Source: Prevotella sp. CAG:617 (GTDB lineage: Bacteria > Bacteroidota > Bacteroidia > Bacteroidales > Bacteroidaceae). Taken from it: a stretch of DNA of 21,283 nucleotides. Position numbers and translations under genes: made by a program. Positions within the stretch are counted from its first letter, which is position 1. Each line of letters opens with the position of its first letter. A model generated the notes under the pieces. The model made no database searches. It saw nothing but the letters and a program-made list of their open reading frames with translations, and had not been told where the DNA came from. The stretch lies in the NCBI GenBank assembly GCA_000438115.1, contig FR903590.1:9883-31165 (forward strand). The letters are read 5' to 3'. Positions 1-8,060 of this stretch are shown here, piece after piece.

Positions 1-77
1 AGCGTCGTGTGGCTCAGGCCGTTAAGCGTGCTCGCCATTTGGCTTTGCTGCCTTTCGTAACTGATTTGATGAAATAA
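1..77 (+). CDS. rpsR: 30S ribosomal protein bS18, C-terminal end (partial)
   Basis: The reading frame from base 3 encodes RRVAQAVKRARHLALLPFVT and then DLMK before the TAA at 75-77. This is the characteristic basic C-terminus of bS18, a small-subunit protein that sits next to bS6 on the platform. Only the last 24 codons are inside the window; the start lies upstream. It is 16 nt upstream of rplI, the usual rpsF-rpsR-rplI order in Bacteroidales, so the two are almost certainly cotranscribed. Confidence 0.93.
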   Translation, partial: RRVAQAVKRARHLALLPFVTDLMK

Positions 78-93
78 AAAAGGAGGAATAAGT

Positions 94-543
94 ATGGAAA
101 TTATATTGAAAGAAGACGTAATTGGTCTGGGTTACAAGAACGATATTGTGAATGTAAAGTCTGGATACGGTCGTAACTACCTTATTCCTACCGGTAAAGG
201 CGTAATTGCTTCTGAGTCAGCTAAAAAAATGCTGAAGGAAGAGTTGGCCCAGCGTGCTCACAAACTTGAGAAAATCAAGAACGAGGCACTTGCCCTGGCA
301 GAGAAGTTGTCTAAAATCGAACCCATCAAGATTGCTACCAAAGTTAGCGCTACCGGCGTAATCTACGGTTCTGTCAACAGCTTGCATCTGGCTGACGAGT
401 TGGCAAAATTGGGTTTTGAAATTGACCGCAAGACCATTATCGTAAAAGACGTGAAGGAAGTAGGAGAATATACGGCTACCGTAAAGCTCCACAAAGAAGT
501 TTCAGTTGAAATTCCGTTTGTTGTAGTGGCAGAAGAGGCTTAA
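94..543 (+). CDS. rplI: 50S ribosomal protein bL9
   Basis: This 149-residue protein has the normal length for bL9, which binds 23S rRNA near the base of the L1 stalk. The N-terminal domain begins MEIILKEDVIGLGYKNDIV and carries the conserved glycine/lysine-rich stretch KSGYGRNYLIPTGKG at residues 22-36. A long central helix (about 41-75) joins it to the C-terminal domain (about 80-149). The start is fixed by AGGAGGAA at 81-88, 5 nt before the ATG, an unusually strong Shine-Dalgarno for this phylum and typical of its ribosomal protein genes. It follows rpsR by 16 nt and is closed by a strong hairpin terminator. I see nothing anomalous. Confidence 0.97.
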   Translation: MEIILKEDVIGLGYKNDIVNVKSGYGRNYLIPTGKGVIASESAKKMLKEELAQRAHKLEKIKNEALALAEKLSKIEPIKIATKVSATGVIYGSVNSLHLADELAKLGFEIDRKTIIVKDVKEVGEYTATVKLHKEVSVEIPFVVVAEEA

Positions 544-576
544 TTGCAGTTTTGTCAATTACAGAAAATCGATATA

Positions 577-613
577 AAGCCGTGCTTTCATTAACGAAGC
601 ACGGCTTTTTTTT
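577..613 (+). terminator. Rho-independent terminator of the rpsR-rplI operon
   Basis: A perfect 11-bp stem (AAGCCGTGCTT at 577-587 with AAGCACGGCTT at 597-607) closes a 9-nt loop and runs into eight T residues (606-613). It lies 33 nt after the rplI stop and separates the ribosomal operon from truA. Confidence 0.93.
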
Positions 614-640
614 GATACATTTGATATTTTAGGAATAGTT

Positions 641-1393
641 ATGGCTCGTTATTTCTTGACCTTTTCATATGATGGTACAGCCTATCACGGATGGCAGGTG
701 CAGCCCAATGCCGACTCCGTGCAGCAGCAGCTTAATCGCGCACTTTCGGTATTGTTGCAAAGTGAAGTCAGTACGGTGGGAGCCGGCCGCACGGATACGG
801 GGGTGCATGCCAGTATGATGGTGGCGCACTTTGATGCCGAGATTGACGATGAGGCACGTTTTTGCTTTAAACTGAACCGGCTGTTGCCGCCGGATATTGC
901 TGTGCAGTCAATTCGTCGGGTGCGTCCGGACGCTCATGCGCGGTTTGATGCCCTTTCACGCACCTACCATTATTTTGTGTACACCGGCAAGCGCCCCTTT
1001 TTACGCCATTATGCCAATCAGTTGTTCTTTGAGCCTGATTATGAACGGATGAATCGTGCAGCCGAGTTGTTGCTGCGGACAACTGACTTTACGAGTTTCA
1101 GTAAGCTGCATACCGATACAAAAACCAACAACTGTCGGGTTACGAAGGCTTGCTGGACGCCTGTGGCCGACGGCTCCTGGCGTTTTGAGATTACGGCCGA
1201 CCGCTTTTTGCGCAACATGGTGAGAGCCGTGGTCGGTACGTTGCTTTGGGTAGGGCAGGGACGCATGAGCCTGGATGACTTTCAGCGCGTTATTGATTGC
1301 CGTAATCGTTGTGCTGCCGGTGATTCTGTGGCGGCACGTGCCCTTTTCCTGGTTGACATTACTTATCCGGATGACGTTTATCTCAAAGTGTAA
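641..1393 (+). CDS. truA: tRNA pseudouridine(38-40) synthase TruA
   Basis: TruA isomerises uridines 38, 39 and 40 in the anticodon stem-loop of many tRNAs to pseudouridine; it is cytosolic and dimeric. The 250-residue product has the usual length. It opens with the family strand ARYFLTFSYDGTAYHGWQVQ and carries the catalytic motif GAGRTDTGVHA, with the nucleophilic aspartate at residue 52. The C-terminal half has the conserved FLRNMVRAVVGTL segment. The ATG at 641 follows AGGAAT at 631-636 and gives the conserved N-terminus directly. The next gene starts 6 nt downstream, so the two probably share a transcript. Family assignment is secure. Confidence 0.96.
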   Translation: MARYFLTFSYDGTAYHGWQVQPNADSVQQQLNRALSVLLQSEVSTVGAGRTDTGVHASMMVAHFDAEIDDEARFCFKLNRLLPPDIAVQSIRRVRPDAHARFDALSRTYHYFVYTGKRPFLRHYANQLFFEPDYERMNRAAELLLRTTDFTSFSKLHTDTKTNNCRVTKACWTPVADGSWRFEITADRFLRNMVRAVVGTLLWVGQGRMSLDDFQRVIDCRNRCAAGDSVAARALFLVDITYPDDVYLKV

Positions 1394-1399
1394 ATAATT

Positions 1400-2320
1400 A
1401 TGTGGTTGGTATTGGCTTTTCTGTCGGCTGCCTCGCTGGGTTTTTATGATGTGTTCAAGAAAATGTCACTTCGCGAGAATGCCGTAATTCCCGTATTGTT
1501 TTTGAACACCCTTTTTTGCGCTTGTATCTTTCTGCCGCTTATCGTCGGATCGGCATCGGGACTGATAGAGCCGGGCAGTCAGGGCTATATTCCCACTTAT
1601 GGGTGGGCTGAACATCGTTTGATTTTGCTCAAGTCGCTTATCGTACTTTCTTCCTGGATACTCGGATATTTCGGAATCAAGCATTTGCCGCTTACGCTGG
1701 TGGGGCCTATTAATGCAACCCGTCCGGTTATGACCTTGGTGGGAGCATTGCTGATTTTCGGTGAGCAGCTTAACGGTTGGCAGTGGGCCGGTGTGGTACT
1801 GGCCATTCTTTCGTTTTTCCTGCTCAGCCGGAGCAGTCGCAAGGAGGGTATCAGTTTTGTTCACAACGGGTGGGTAGCCTGTATTGTGTTGGCGGCCGTG
1901 TTGGGAGCTGCCAGCGGACTTTATGACAAGTTCCTCATGACGTCGGCCGCACAGCAGGGCGGAGGCCTCGACAAACTGGCCGTGCAGGGCTGGTATAATG
2001 TTTATCAGTGTTTCATGATGCTGGTGGTACTGTTGATTGTGTGGGCGCCTCTTAGAGGGCGCTCTACGCCGTTCAGGTGGCGGTGGAGCATCGTGTTTAT
2101 CTCGCTTTTCCTGACAGCGGCCGACCTGGCTTATTTCTATGCGCTGAGTTTGCCGGGGGCGTTGGTATCCGTGGTATCCATGGTGCGGCGCAGTAGTGTT
2201 ATTGTTTCCTTTATTTTTGGGGCCATTATCTTTAGTGAACGCAATTTGAAGTCGAAAGCTCTTGATTTGCTGCTTGTGTTGTTGGGTATGGTTTGTATTT
2301 GGATTGGTACGCATGCCTGA
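1400..2320 (+). CDS. EamA/DMT-family transporter
   Basis: A 306-residue, very hydrophobic protein with about ten predicted membrane helices, arranged as two repeats of five (roughly residues 1-145 and 155-306). This is the layout of the EamA drug/metabolite transporter superfamily. The first helix repeat begins MWLVLAFLSAASLGFYDVFKK, and the conserved PINATRPVMTLVGALLIFGE stretch near residues 104-123 is typical of the end of repeat 1. Substrates vary widely in this superfamily (metabolites, nucleotide sugars, drugs) and cannot be deduced here. The start is 6 nt after truA, so it is probably translated from the same mRNA. A short AT-rich hairpin (TTTTCG/CGAAAA near 2324-2340) follows but is too weak to call a terminator. 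Confidence 0.85.
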   Translation: MWLVLAFLSAASLGFYDVFKKMSLRENAVIPVLFLNTLFCACIFLPLIVGSASGLIEPGSQGYIPTYGWAEHRLILLKSLIVLSSWILGYFGIKHLPLTLVGPINATRPVMTLVGALLIFGEQLNGWQWAGVVLAILSFFLLSRSSRKEGISFVHNGWVACIVLAAVLGAASGLYDKFLMTSAAQQGGGLDKLAVQGWYNVYQCFMMLVVLLIVWAPLRGRSTPFRWRWSIVFISLFLTAADLAYFYALSLPGALVSVVSMVRRSSVIVSFIFGAIIFSERNLKSKALDLLLVLLGMVCIWIGTHA

Positions 2321-2365
2321 CGTTTTTTTCGGCTTCGAAAAGATTCACTAACGTGCAAAAAGATG

Positions 2366-2374
2366 TAACTTTGT
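2366..2374 (+). promoter_or_regulatory. Bacteroidales -7 promoter box upstream of the broken glycosidase gene
   Basis: TAACTTTGT matches the Bacteroidetes sigma-ABfr -7 consensus TAnnTTTGY. It lies 37 nt upstream of the ATG at 2411. No clear -33 TTTG is seen, so strength is uncertain. Confidence 0.6.
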
Positions 2375-2410
2375 AGTGAATACGGAAAAATTCATCAAAC
2401 CTATAACAAT

Positions 2411-3521
2411 ATGACAAGACATTTCGTGGCAAATGGGGCTTTGTTCGGATTGTTGGGCCTGCTTCCCGGCTATGCGGAAGCGCAGGTGCAGGTCAGTATC
2501 AATAATGACGAAGTCACCATCGGCAACCAGTACCTGAGTCGTACGGTTTCCGTAAAGGATAATCGGCTGCGTACGGTGGAAATCACCAACAAGCGTACGG
2601 ACGGCCAGTGGTCAATTTTACATCCGACCAAGGGGTCGGAAGAATTTACGTTCAGCGTATTTTCAGAGGCCGTTGAACCTAAAGTGATTTCACGAGCCGG
2701 ATGGACCGCTACGGTGGACAGCTGGTGCAAGGACAGCCAGAAAGGTGGTGAGGCCAAGTATATCGTTGATGGTGATGTGCAGTCGTTTTGGCACAGCAAT
2801 TACCGTAAGGACGCCGGAACGGGAACAGACAAACTGCCTCATTATATTCAGATTGACATGAAGCGCGTACAGACGTTCAACGCAGAAGGGCAAGCAGGTT
2901 TGCCAGGCTGACTCTGTAACCCTTTTGGCTGATTTACGTTCCGTAAGCGTAAAACTGCCCAAGGCCCTGAAGGCCGGAAAGGCTTATGAACTGAGTGTGG
3001 AGAGTCTGTCTGACTGGAATGGAAATACCAACAGTGTAACCGTTCCGTTTGGCGTGTACAAAGGCGCTGAGATTCTGACAGCCAAGGCTGCCAAAGCCGG
3101 CAAACAGCAGGTGAAGAAATGCAAGAATGCCGTGGCCGATGTCAATGACTTCAGCGTGGTTGTGAAGCTCGAGCCGGGCGTGGGTGCCAACGGAAGCTTG
3201 CTGAAGGCCGACGGCGTGAGTGTATCGCTCAAGGATGGGCATGTGGTGTTTGCCACCGACCAGAATCTGACGATGACCTCACGTGCAGCCGTTAACGACG
3301 GTAAGGCACATACCATAGTCTGCGTGCGTGAGAAGAACGGCATGCTAAAGATTTATATTGACAGCAGCGAGGTCGATTCTTCTGTTTATCGTGCCGACGT
3401 GATTACCCGCTTGTTGGCTCCGGCCAGCTTCACGCTGGGTGACACCAGTCTGGGCGATGGAAAAATGGGTATTACGGTGCTCAACCGCGCACTTACTTAT
3501 AAGGAAGCCGGTCTGCAGTAA
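2411..3521 (+). pseudogene. Broken secreted glycosidase (GH101-like, with F5/8 type C and LamG-type domains)
   Basis: The 5' part (2411-2911) encodes a signal peptide (cleavage likely after AEA, about residue 24). An N-terminal beta-sandwich follows (IGNQYLSRTVSVKDNRLRTV) and then the start of a discoidin/F5-8 type C domain, ending abruptly after IQIDMKRVQTF. The reading then leaves frame and stops at 2911. The 3' part, in another frame from about 2880 to 3521, encodes an Ig-like segment (KAGKAYELSVESLSDWNGN) and a LamG-type domain (FSVVVKLEPGVGANGSLLKA onward). No catalytic domain is present between them. The N-terminal arrangement resembles Bacteroidetes endo-alpha-N-acetylgalactosaminidases of family GH101, which release core O-glycans from mucin, but without the catalytic core this is only a resemblance. 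An internal deletion that is not a multiple of three, around 2870-2890, explains both the missing middle and the frame change. An assembly gap is the alternative. Confidence 0.7.
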
Positions 3522-3547
3522 ATTGCAGAAGCCTGCGAATTCATAAA

Positions 3548-3590
3548 ACAAGGTCCCGCCTGAGATGAAACAGGCGGGACCTTGTTTGTT
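3548..3590 (+). terminator. Strong hairpin terminator after the broken glycosidase gene
   Basis: A perfect 15-bp stem (ACAAGGTCCCGCCTG at 3548-3562 with its complement at 3571-3585) has an 8-nt loop and is followed by a T-rich tract (TTTGTTTTGTT). It lies 26 nt after the stop of the 3' gene fragment. Confidence 0.9.
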
Positions 3591-3672
3591 TTGTTCGGCA
3601 CGTTGTTTGTTTAACCTTTTTACCCAGGCAAACGGCGTGCCTGTTTTTGAAGATTCTTTGTGCTTGTTGATC

Positions 3673-3701
3673 TTGTTTTTATCATTTTTCTTTATATTTG
3701 C
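3673..3701 (+). promoter_or_regulatory. Promoter of the secreted protein-sulfatase unit
   Basis: TATATTTGC at 3693-3701 is a full match to the -7 consensus TAnnTTTGC. TTG at 3673-3675 is a plausible -33 element with a 17-nt spacer. Transcription would start near 3708, leaving a leader of almost 200 nt before the ATG at 3905. Confidence 0.7.
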
Positions 3702-3707
3702 ATGGTG

Positions 3708-3904
3708 CACAAAGAAAAACACATCCGACTGCGTATGCATTTATGTGTGTAGAGTGGCTCTTACCACTCTTTTCCCAGGTTCTATAAAAAGTCCATTTCA
3801 AAATCCTTACGGATATAAATGTTTTTATGAAAAACTCCGCTTTATGATGCAGGAGTGAAGGATTTGTTTTTCCGTGCAGAAAATGACATAAAAACTTTGA
3901 TATT
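3708..3904 (+). promoter_or_regulatory. Long structured 5' leader, possible attenuator or small RNA
   Basis: This stretch holds no convincing gene. ACACAT (3719-3724) can pair with ATGTGT (3743-3748). Next, AGAGTGG (3751-3757) pairs with CCACTCT (3764-3770) and is followed directly by TTTT, a terminator-like hairpin about 65 nt after the predicted transcription start. Further down, AAATCCTT (3801-3808) and AAGGATTT (3858-3865) are inverted repeats that could form a second, larger structure. A 16-codon reading frame (ATG 3702 to TAG 3750, MVHKEKHIRLRMHLCV) ends at the hairpin, but its ATG abuts the -7 box, so only an internal ATG (3735) could be translated. No known riboswitch motif is recognised. 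Confidence 0.4.
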
Positions 3905-5818
3905 ATGAAAAAAAACTATCTTTTCAATGTTTTGTTTCTTGCCGTTCCCTTTGTTCCATGTTTGACGGGAACGGCAGGGGCGGCTGAAGCTGACGTTCCG
4001 GAGGCCGGAAAGTGCTACACCCTGCGTGCCTGTACGCAAAACAGCCTTTGCATACAGGAAGAAGCTGACGGCAGCCTTACTGTGGCAGAGTATGCCCCGT
4101 CTAACCGTTGTTTCTGGGAGTTTGTACCTACGGGACAGCCCAATCGGTTTTATATCCGCAACCTGACTACCGGGCATTACATCCAGTCGACCAATCTGGC
4201 CAATTCTACCAAGGTGGACACAGGAACGCTTGAGGTGGAATTCTATGTGGGCAAAAATGAGACTTCAGGATACAAGACAACGGGGTTCTGGTATTTCAGT
4301 TCGACGGACAATGCCGTGTTCGACAAAGTCAGTGACGAAACCAAAGGATTGAACAAGGACGGAGGCTCATCCAACGTGGTGGCTTACATGTGTGGCGCCA
4401 GTCGGAACAATTCGTATTGGGATATTGAAGCCACTGACTATGTTTATGAAGTGCATCCGTTTATGTGTTCCGAGGAGGTGGGTACGGTCACTTACAAGTA
4501 TGAAATAAATGCTTCGTCGGGCAAGAATGTGGCCGTCAGTGACGATGGTTTACTTTTGTTGCAGGATGCCGGTGCGGATTCGCGTGGTCAGTCGTGGTAT
4601 TTTGTGGGAACATCAAATGCCGACGGCGGTTATCTGATTTTGTCGGCAGCAAACCATAAAGTGGTGGGTCCGGACAACCGACTGGAAGATTACACGGCCG
4701 AGGCAACCCGTTGGTGTGTGTCTGAAGTTAGTAAGGATGACGGAAAATTCTATGTTTTCCACCCATATGGAACCGAAGGAAAGGCCTTGACGGTTGACGG
4801 CGATTCTCTTTTTAATTTCAGCATATTGCGTTCGGACTTCCAGTTGGGGCATAAAATCTATAACTTGCCCTGTGGCGCATTGGGCAGCACTTACATCACG
4901 GGGGTCGGAATGGAAGGTGCAGCCGTGCTAAAGCCCATTCATTATCCGCTCAGTACACTTAATTGGGCCGGAACGGGCGTGGAGCAGAATGTTTCGAAGC
5001 CGTCAAGCTGGTATACCTTCTTTACGCAGGATCGTGGCAGGCTTTCCCGCGGTCAGTCGTTTGACTTGAGCGTGACTCTCTCGGGAGTGCCGTCGGAAGG
5101 CAGTGAGCTGACAGCTTATTTTGACTGGAATGCCGATGGTGTTTTCGAAACGTCCGTGCCTCTTGCCGCCAACCAGAATGGGTATGCCGCTTCGGTTGAT
5201 GTGCCGTCCGAGGCCAGTCTGTCCGACAGCCGCATGCGTATCCGCCTGACGGATAACGGCATGACGGGAGCAGAAGACGACGTGAACGGGCAGACGCTTG
5301 ACCTGGTAATCAGTACAGCCGATGCATCCGACGGATATATGGTTAAAGTCAATGCTTCTGCCGCTGATCGCGGCACGGTCAGCCTCACTCCGGAAGCTGA
5401 GCGTTATGAAGGCGGCACACAGTTGAAGGCCTGTGCCCAACCGTTGGGCAATGCCAAGTTTGTATGCTGGCGTGAAGGACGGCAGGTTGTTTCGCTCGAC
5501 ACGGCATATACGTTCAACGTTAATCATGAAACAACGCTTACGGCTTATTTCTCGCCCAAAACGTCCGACGTGCCTGATGGCATAGGACAAGTGGTTTCAG
5601 AGAGCGGCGCTCTGGTTGAAGTTGAGGCCGGCAGCCAATATATCAACATCGTGACTGACGCACCGGTGCAGGATGTGAGCGTGTATAGTGTAGGTGGAGC
5701 CCTCGTGGCCCAGTCAGCTTCAAAACGGGTGTCTGTTTCAGGCTTGACCGCCGGTTCCTACATCGTAAAGGTGCAGACTTCAGGAAAGAATACAACTGCC
5801 AAAGTTTTTATCAAATAG
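3905..5818 (+). CDS. Secreted multidomain protein with ricin-like, GEVED-like and C-terminal sorting-type domains
   Basis: A 637-residue exported protein of unknown function. It begins with a signal peptide (MKKNYLFNVLFLAVPF, cleavage near residue 26). Residues of about 35-165 and 195-310 look like two beta-trefoil/ricin-type units, with repeats such as FWEFVPTG...RFYIRNLTTGHYIQ and SWYFVGTSNADGGYLIL. About 380-474 resembles a GEVED-type domain (LTAYFDWNADGVFET ... SDSRMRIRLTDNG). About 478-552 resembles a divergent InlB B-repeat (DRGTVSLTPEAERYEGGTQL ... FVCWREG). The last 75 residues look like a type A C-terminal sorting domain (VSVYSVGGALVAQS ... GLTAGSYIVKVQTSG). No catalytic site is visible, so carbohydrate binding at the cell surface is the most natural inference. 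It is 28 nt upstream of the sulfatase and probably in the same operon. Domain calls are by eye. Confidence 0.7.
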   Translation: MKKNYLFNVLFLAVPFVPCLTGTAGAAEADVPEAGKCYTLRACTQNSLCIQEEADGSLTVAEYAPSNRCFWEFVPTGQPNRFYIRNLTTGHYIQSTNLANSTKVDTGTLEVEFYVGKNETSGYKTTGFWYFSSTDNAVFDKVSDETKGLNKDGGSSNVVAYMCGASRNNSYWDIEATDYVYEVHPFMCSEEVGTVTYKYEINASSGKNVAVSDDGLLLLQDAGADSRGQSWYFVGTSNADGGYLILSAANHKVVGPDNRLEDYTAEATRWCVSEVSKDDGKFYVFHPYGTEGKALTVDGDSLFNFSILRSDFQLGHKIYNLPCGALGSTYITGVGMEGAAVLKPIHYPLSTLNWAGTGVEQNVSKPSSWYTFFTQDRGRLSRGQSFDLSVTLSGVPSEGSELTAYFDWNADGVFETSVPLAANQNGYAASVDVPSEASLSDSRMRIRLTDNGMTGAEDDVNGQTLDLVISTADASDGYMVKVNASAADRGTVSLTPEAERYEGGTQLKACAQPLGNAKFVCWREGRQVVSLDTAYTFNVNHETTLTAYFSPKTSDVPDGIGQVVSESGALVEVEAGSQYINIVTDAPVQDVSVYSVGGALVAQSASKRVSVSGLTAGSYIVKVQTSGKNTTAKVFIK

Positions 5819-5846
5819 AGTCCGACAAATATAAAATCATATTCAA

Positions 5847-7361
5847 ATGAACAAGCATAGAGTTATTTTCTTGGGGTGTTCAGCGCTGGCCGCATTGGCT
5901 GTAAATGGACAGACTTCAAAACCCAACATCATATATATAATGTGCGACGATATGGGCTATGGCGACCTTGGGTGCTACGGCCAGCAGTATATAGCAACTC
6001 CCAACATTGACCACATGGCGGCCGAAGGCATGCGTTTTACGCAGGCTTATGCCGGCAGTCCGGTGTCAGCCCCGTCGCGTGCCACGTTCATGACCGGACA
6101 GCACACCGGTCATACCCACGTGCGCGGTAACAAAGAGTATTGGAACGCCAACAATACGGTAAAATATGGTAACAATACGGATTACGGACTGGTTGGTCAG
6201 GAACCGTATGATGCCGACCATATTATCATTCCTGAAATCATGAAGCAGAACGGCTATACAACCGGAATGTTCGGTAAATGGGCCGGAGGTTATGAGGGGT
6301 CGGAATCTACGCCCGACAAGCGCGGTATTGATGAGTTCTATGGCTATATCTGCCAGTTCCAGGCCCATCTTTATTATCCCAACTTTTTGAATGAATACAG
6401 CCGCTCACGCGGTGATCAGGGCGTTTCGCGCGTTGTGCTGGAGGACAATATCGAGCATCCCATGTATGGCAATGGATATGAGTTGCGTCCGCAGTATTCA
6501 GCGGATCTTATTCATCAGAAGGCCATGGAATGGCTTGACAGCCAAAGTGCCGATCAGCCGTTCTTTGGTATATTTACTTATACTTTGCCGCATGCCGAAC
6601 TGATTCAGCCCAATGATTCTATTCTGCAGGCGTATGAAGGGAGTTTCTGTCAGGAAAAGACTTTTTCCGGTAACGAGGGGTCACGTTACAACCCGACCAA
6701 TGTGGCCCATGCCCAGTTTGCCGGTATGATTACCCGTCTGGATATGTATGTGGGTGAGATACTGGCCAAGTTGAAGGAAAAGGGGTGGGACGACAATACC
6801 ATTGTGGTGTTTACGTCTGATAACGGTCCGCATGAGGAAGGCGGAGCCGATCCTGATTTTTTCAATCGTGACGGTTTGTTGCAAGGCAAAAAGCGCAGCA
6901 CTTACGAGGGAGGCATAAGAGTCCCGTTTATTGTGCGCTGGCCCGGGCAGATTAAGGCCGGAAGTGTGTCCGACCATCAGTTTGCCTTTTATGATCTGAT
7001 GCCTACTTTCTGTGATTTGGCCGGCATTTCCGGATACCCCGATGCATTCAAGAATCCGAATCTGGCTAATGACTATTTCGATGGCATTTCGATTTATCCT
7101 ACTTTGATGGGGCAAACCGACAAGCAGCAGAAACATGACTATTTGTATTGGGAATTTCATGAAACCAATATGCTGGGGTTGCGTATGGGCGACTGGAAAA
7201 TGGTGGTACAGGGCGGACAATGCAAATTGTTTGATTTGGCCAACGACGTTCACGAAGATCACGACGTGTCGGCAAAATATCCGGTTGTAGTTGAAAAAAT
7301 GAAAAATATTATCCGTTCAGCACATACTGAAAACAGTCTTTTCAAAGTCACCTTACCCTAA
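5847..7361 (+). CDS. Secreted S1-family sulfatase, serine type
   Basis: Sulfatases of family S1 hydrolyse sulfate esters; in gut Bacteroidetes they desulfate mucin or other glycans in the periplasm. The 504-residue product has a signal peptide ending near NGQ (residues 20-22). Metal ligands are in CDDMGYGDLGCYG (Asp34, Asp35). The modification site SAPSRATFMTG has Ser74 in the S-x-P-S-R motif. It is therefore of the serine type and needs an anaerobic radical SAM maturase (anSME) to form formylglycine; no such maturase is recognised in this window. GMFGKW and FTSDNGPHEEGG supply further active-site residues. The sulfated substrate cannot be read from the sequence. It probably shares a transcript with the upstream secreted protein (28-nt gap). 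Confidence 0.92.
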   Translation: MNKHRVIFLGCSALAALAVNGQTSKPNIIYIMCDDMGYGDLGCYGQQYIATPNIDHMAAEGMRFTQAYAGSPVSAPSRATFMTGQHTGHTHVRGNKEYWNANNTVKYGNNTDYGLVGQEPYDADHIIIPEIMKQNGYTTGMFGKWAGGYEGSESTPDKRGIDEFYGYICQFQAHLYYPNFLNEYSRSRGDQGVSRVVLEDNIEHPMYGNGYELRPQYSADLIHQKAMEWLDSQSADQPFFGIFTYTLPHAELIQPNDSILQAYEGSFCQEKTFSGNEGSRYNPTNVAHAQFAGMITRLDMYVGEILAKLKEKGWDDNTIVVFTSDNGPHEEGGADPDFFNRDGLLQGKKRSTYEGGIRVPFIVRWPGQIKAGSVSDHQFAFYDLMPTFCDLAGISGYPDAFKNPNLANDYFDGISIYPTLMGQTDKQQKHDYLYWEFHETNMLGLRMGDWKMVVQGGQCKLFDLANDVHEDHDVSAKYPVVVEKMKNIIRSAHTENSLFKVTLP

Positions 7362-7390
7362 GCGAAGGATATGACAGTTTGCGTTTGAAT

Positions 7391-7429
7391 TAGGGGAGAG
7401 ATGCGAATTTTATTCGTTTCTTTCCCCTA
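7391..7429 (+). terminator. Hairpin after the sulfatase gene, probable terminator
   Basis: TAGGGGA (7391-7397) pairs with TCCCCTA (7423-7429), and inside it CGAAT (7404-7408) pairs with ATTCG (7412-7416). It sits 29 nt after the sulfatase stop. No T-run follows (TTAAAAT), so it may be a processing or stability structure instead. Confidence 0.55.
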
Positions 7430-7471
7430 TTAAAATGACAGGAATGCAGGTGCATTTGTTGGACGCATCTT

Positions 7472-7502
7472 TTTGTAATTCGCTTTTTTATATTATCTTT
7501 GC
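7472..7502 (+). promoter_or_regulatory. Promoter of the nitroreductase-to-lipoprotein operon
   Basis: TTTG at 7472-7475 and TATCTTTGC at 7494-7502, with an 18-nt spacer, match the -33/-7 pattern of Bacteroidetes housekeeping promoters. The -7 box ends 20 nt before the ATG at 7523. This rules out any start codon upstream of about 7510 for the following gene. Confidence 0.8.
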
Positions 7503-7522
7503 GGAAGTACAATGAAAAAACA

Positions 7523-8050
7523 ATGACTGATTTTTTAAGTTTAGCGTCACAAAGGCGCAGCACACGTCGGTTTACAGCAGAAAAGCTGACCGAGGATGAA
7601 GTAGTGGAGTGGCTCAAGCCTGCTTTAATGAGTCCGTCGTCAAAAAATCAGCATTCTTGTGAATTTATTCTTGTAGATCATCCTGATTTATTACACCAGT
7701 TGTCTGAATGCCGTTCAATGGGCACTCAGTTTTTGGCAGACGTTCCTTTAGCTGCAGTGGTGGCGGGTGATACACAAGTGTCTGACGTTTGGGTTGAGGA
7801 TGCAGCAGTAGCAGCTACAACTCTTTTGTATCAGGCTGAAAGTATGGGGCTTGGAGCTTGCTGGGCACAAGTGCGTTGCCGTCGTCAGGATGACGGAACG
7901 CCTTCAGCAGACTATGTGCGAGAAATTCTCCGGCTTCCTGACAATATAGAACCTTTGGCCATTATTGGAGTTGGACATAAACAGTTCGAAAAGAAACCGC
8001 ATGCAGACGATGCCTTGATGTGGGAAAAGGTGCATTTTAATCAATATTGA
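7523..8050 (+). CDS. Nitroreductase-family flavoprotein
   Basis: From the ATG at 7523 the product is 176 residues. It has the FMN-binding nitroreductase pattern: an early arginine cluster ASQRRSTRRFTAEKL, the PSSKNQHSCEFILV segment, and GLGACW near residue 111. Such enzymes reduce nitro compounds, quinones or flavins with NAD(P)H; the physiological substrate is unknown. The frame is open further upstream to a TTG at 7499, but that codon overlaps the promoter, so ATG 7523 is preferred. The ATG also overlaps the stop of a four-codon frame (7512-7526). It leads a tightly packed operon, with the next gene 10 nt downstream. Confidence 0.88.
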   Translation: MTDFLSLASQRRSTRRFTAEKLTEDEVVEWLKPALMSPSSKNQHSCEFILVDHPDLLHQLSECRSMGTQFLADVPLAAVVAGDTQVSDVWVEDAAVAATTLLYQAESMGLGACWAQVRCRRQDDGTPSADYVREILRLPDNIEPLAIIGVGHKQFEKKPHADDALMWEKVHFNQY

Positions 8051-8060
8051 GATTAAAGAC

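Noticed and set aside
1466..2314. A 282-codon open frame on the minus strand
   Set aside because: It is antisense to the transporter gene; its Gln/His/Asn/Lys-rich composition is typical of a shadow of membrane codons.
3565..3858. A 97-codon plus-strand frame between the terminator and the secreted protein gene
   Set aside because: It begins inside the terminator hairpin, is rich in Cys and Phe and runs across the promoter and leader, so it is not a gene.
7499..7522. Upstream TTG start for the nitroreductase
   Set aside because: The TTG lies within the -7 promoter box, so it cannot be in the mRNA; ATG 7523 is used.
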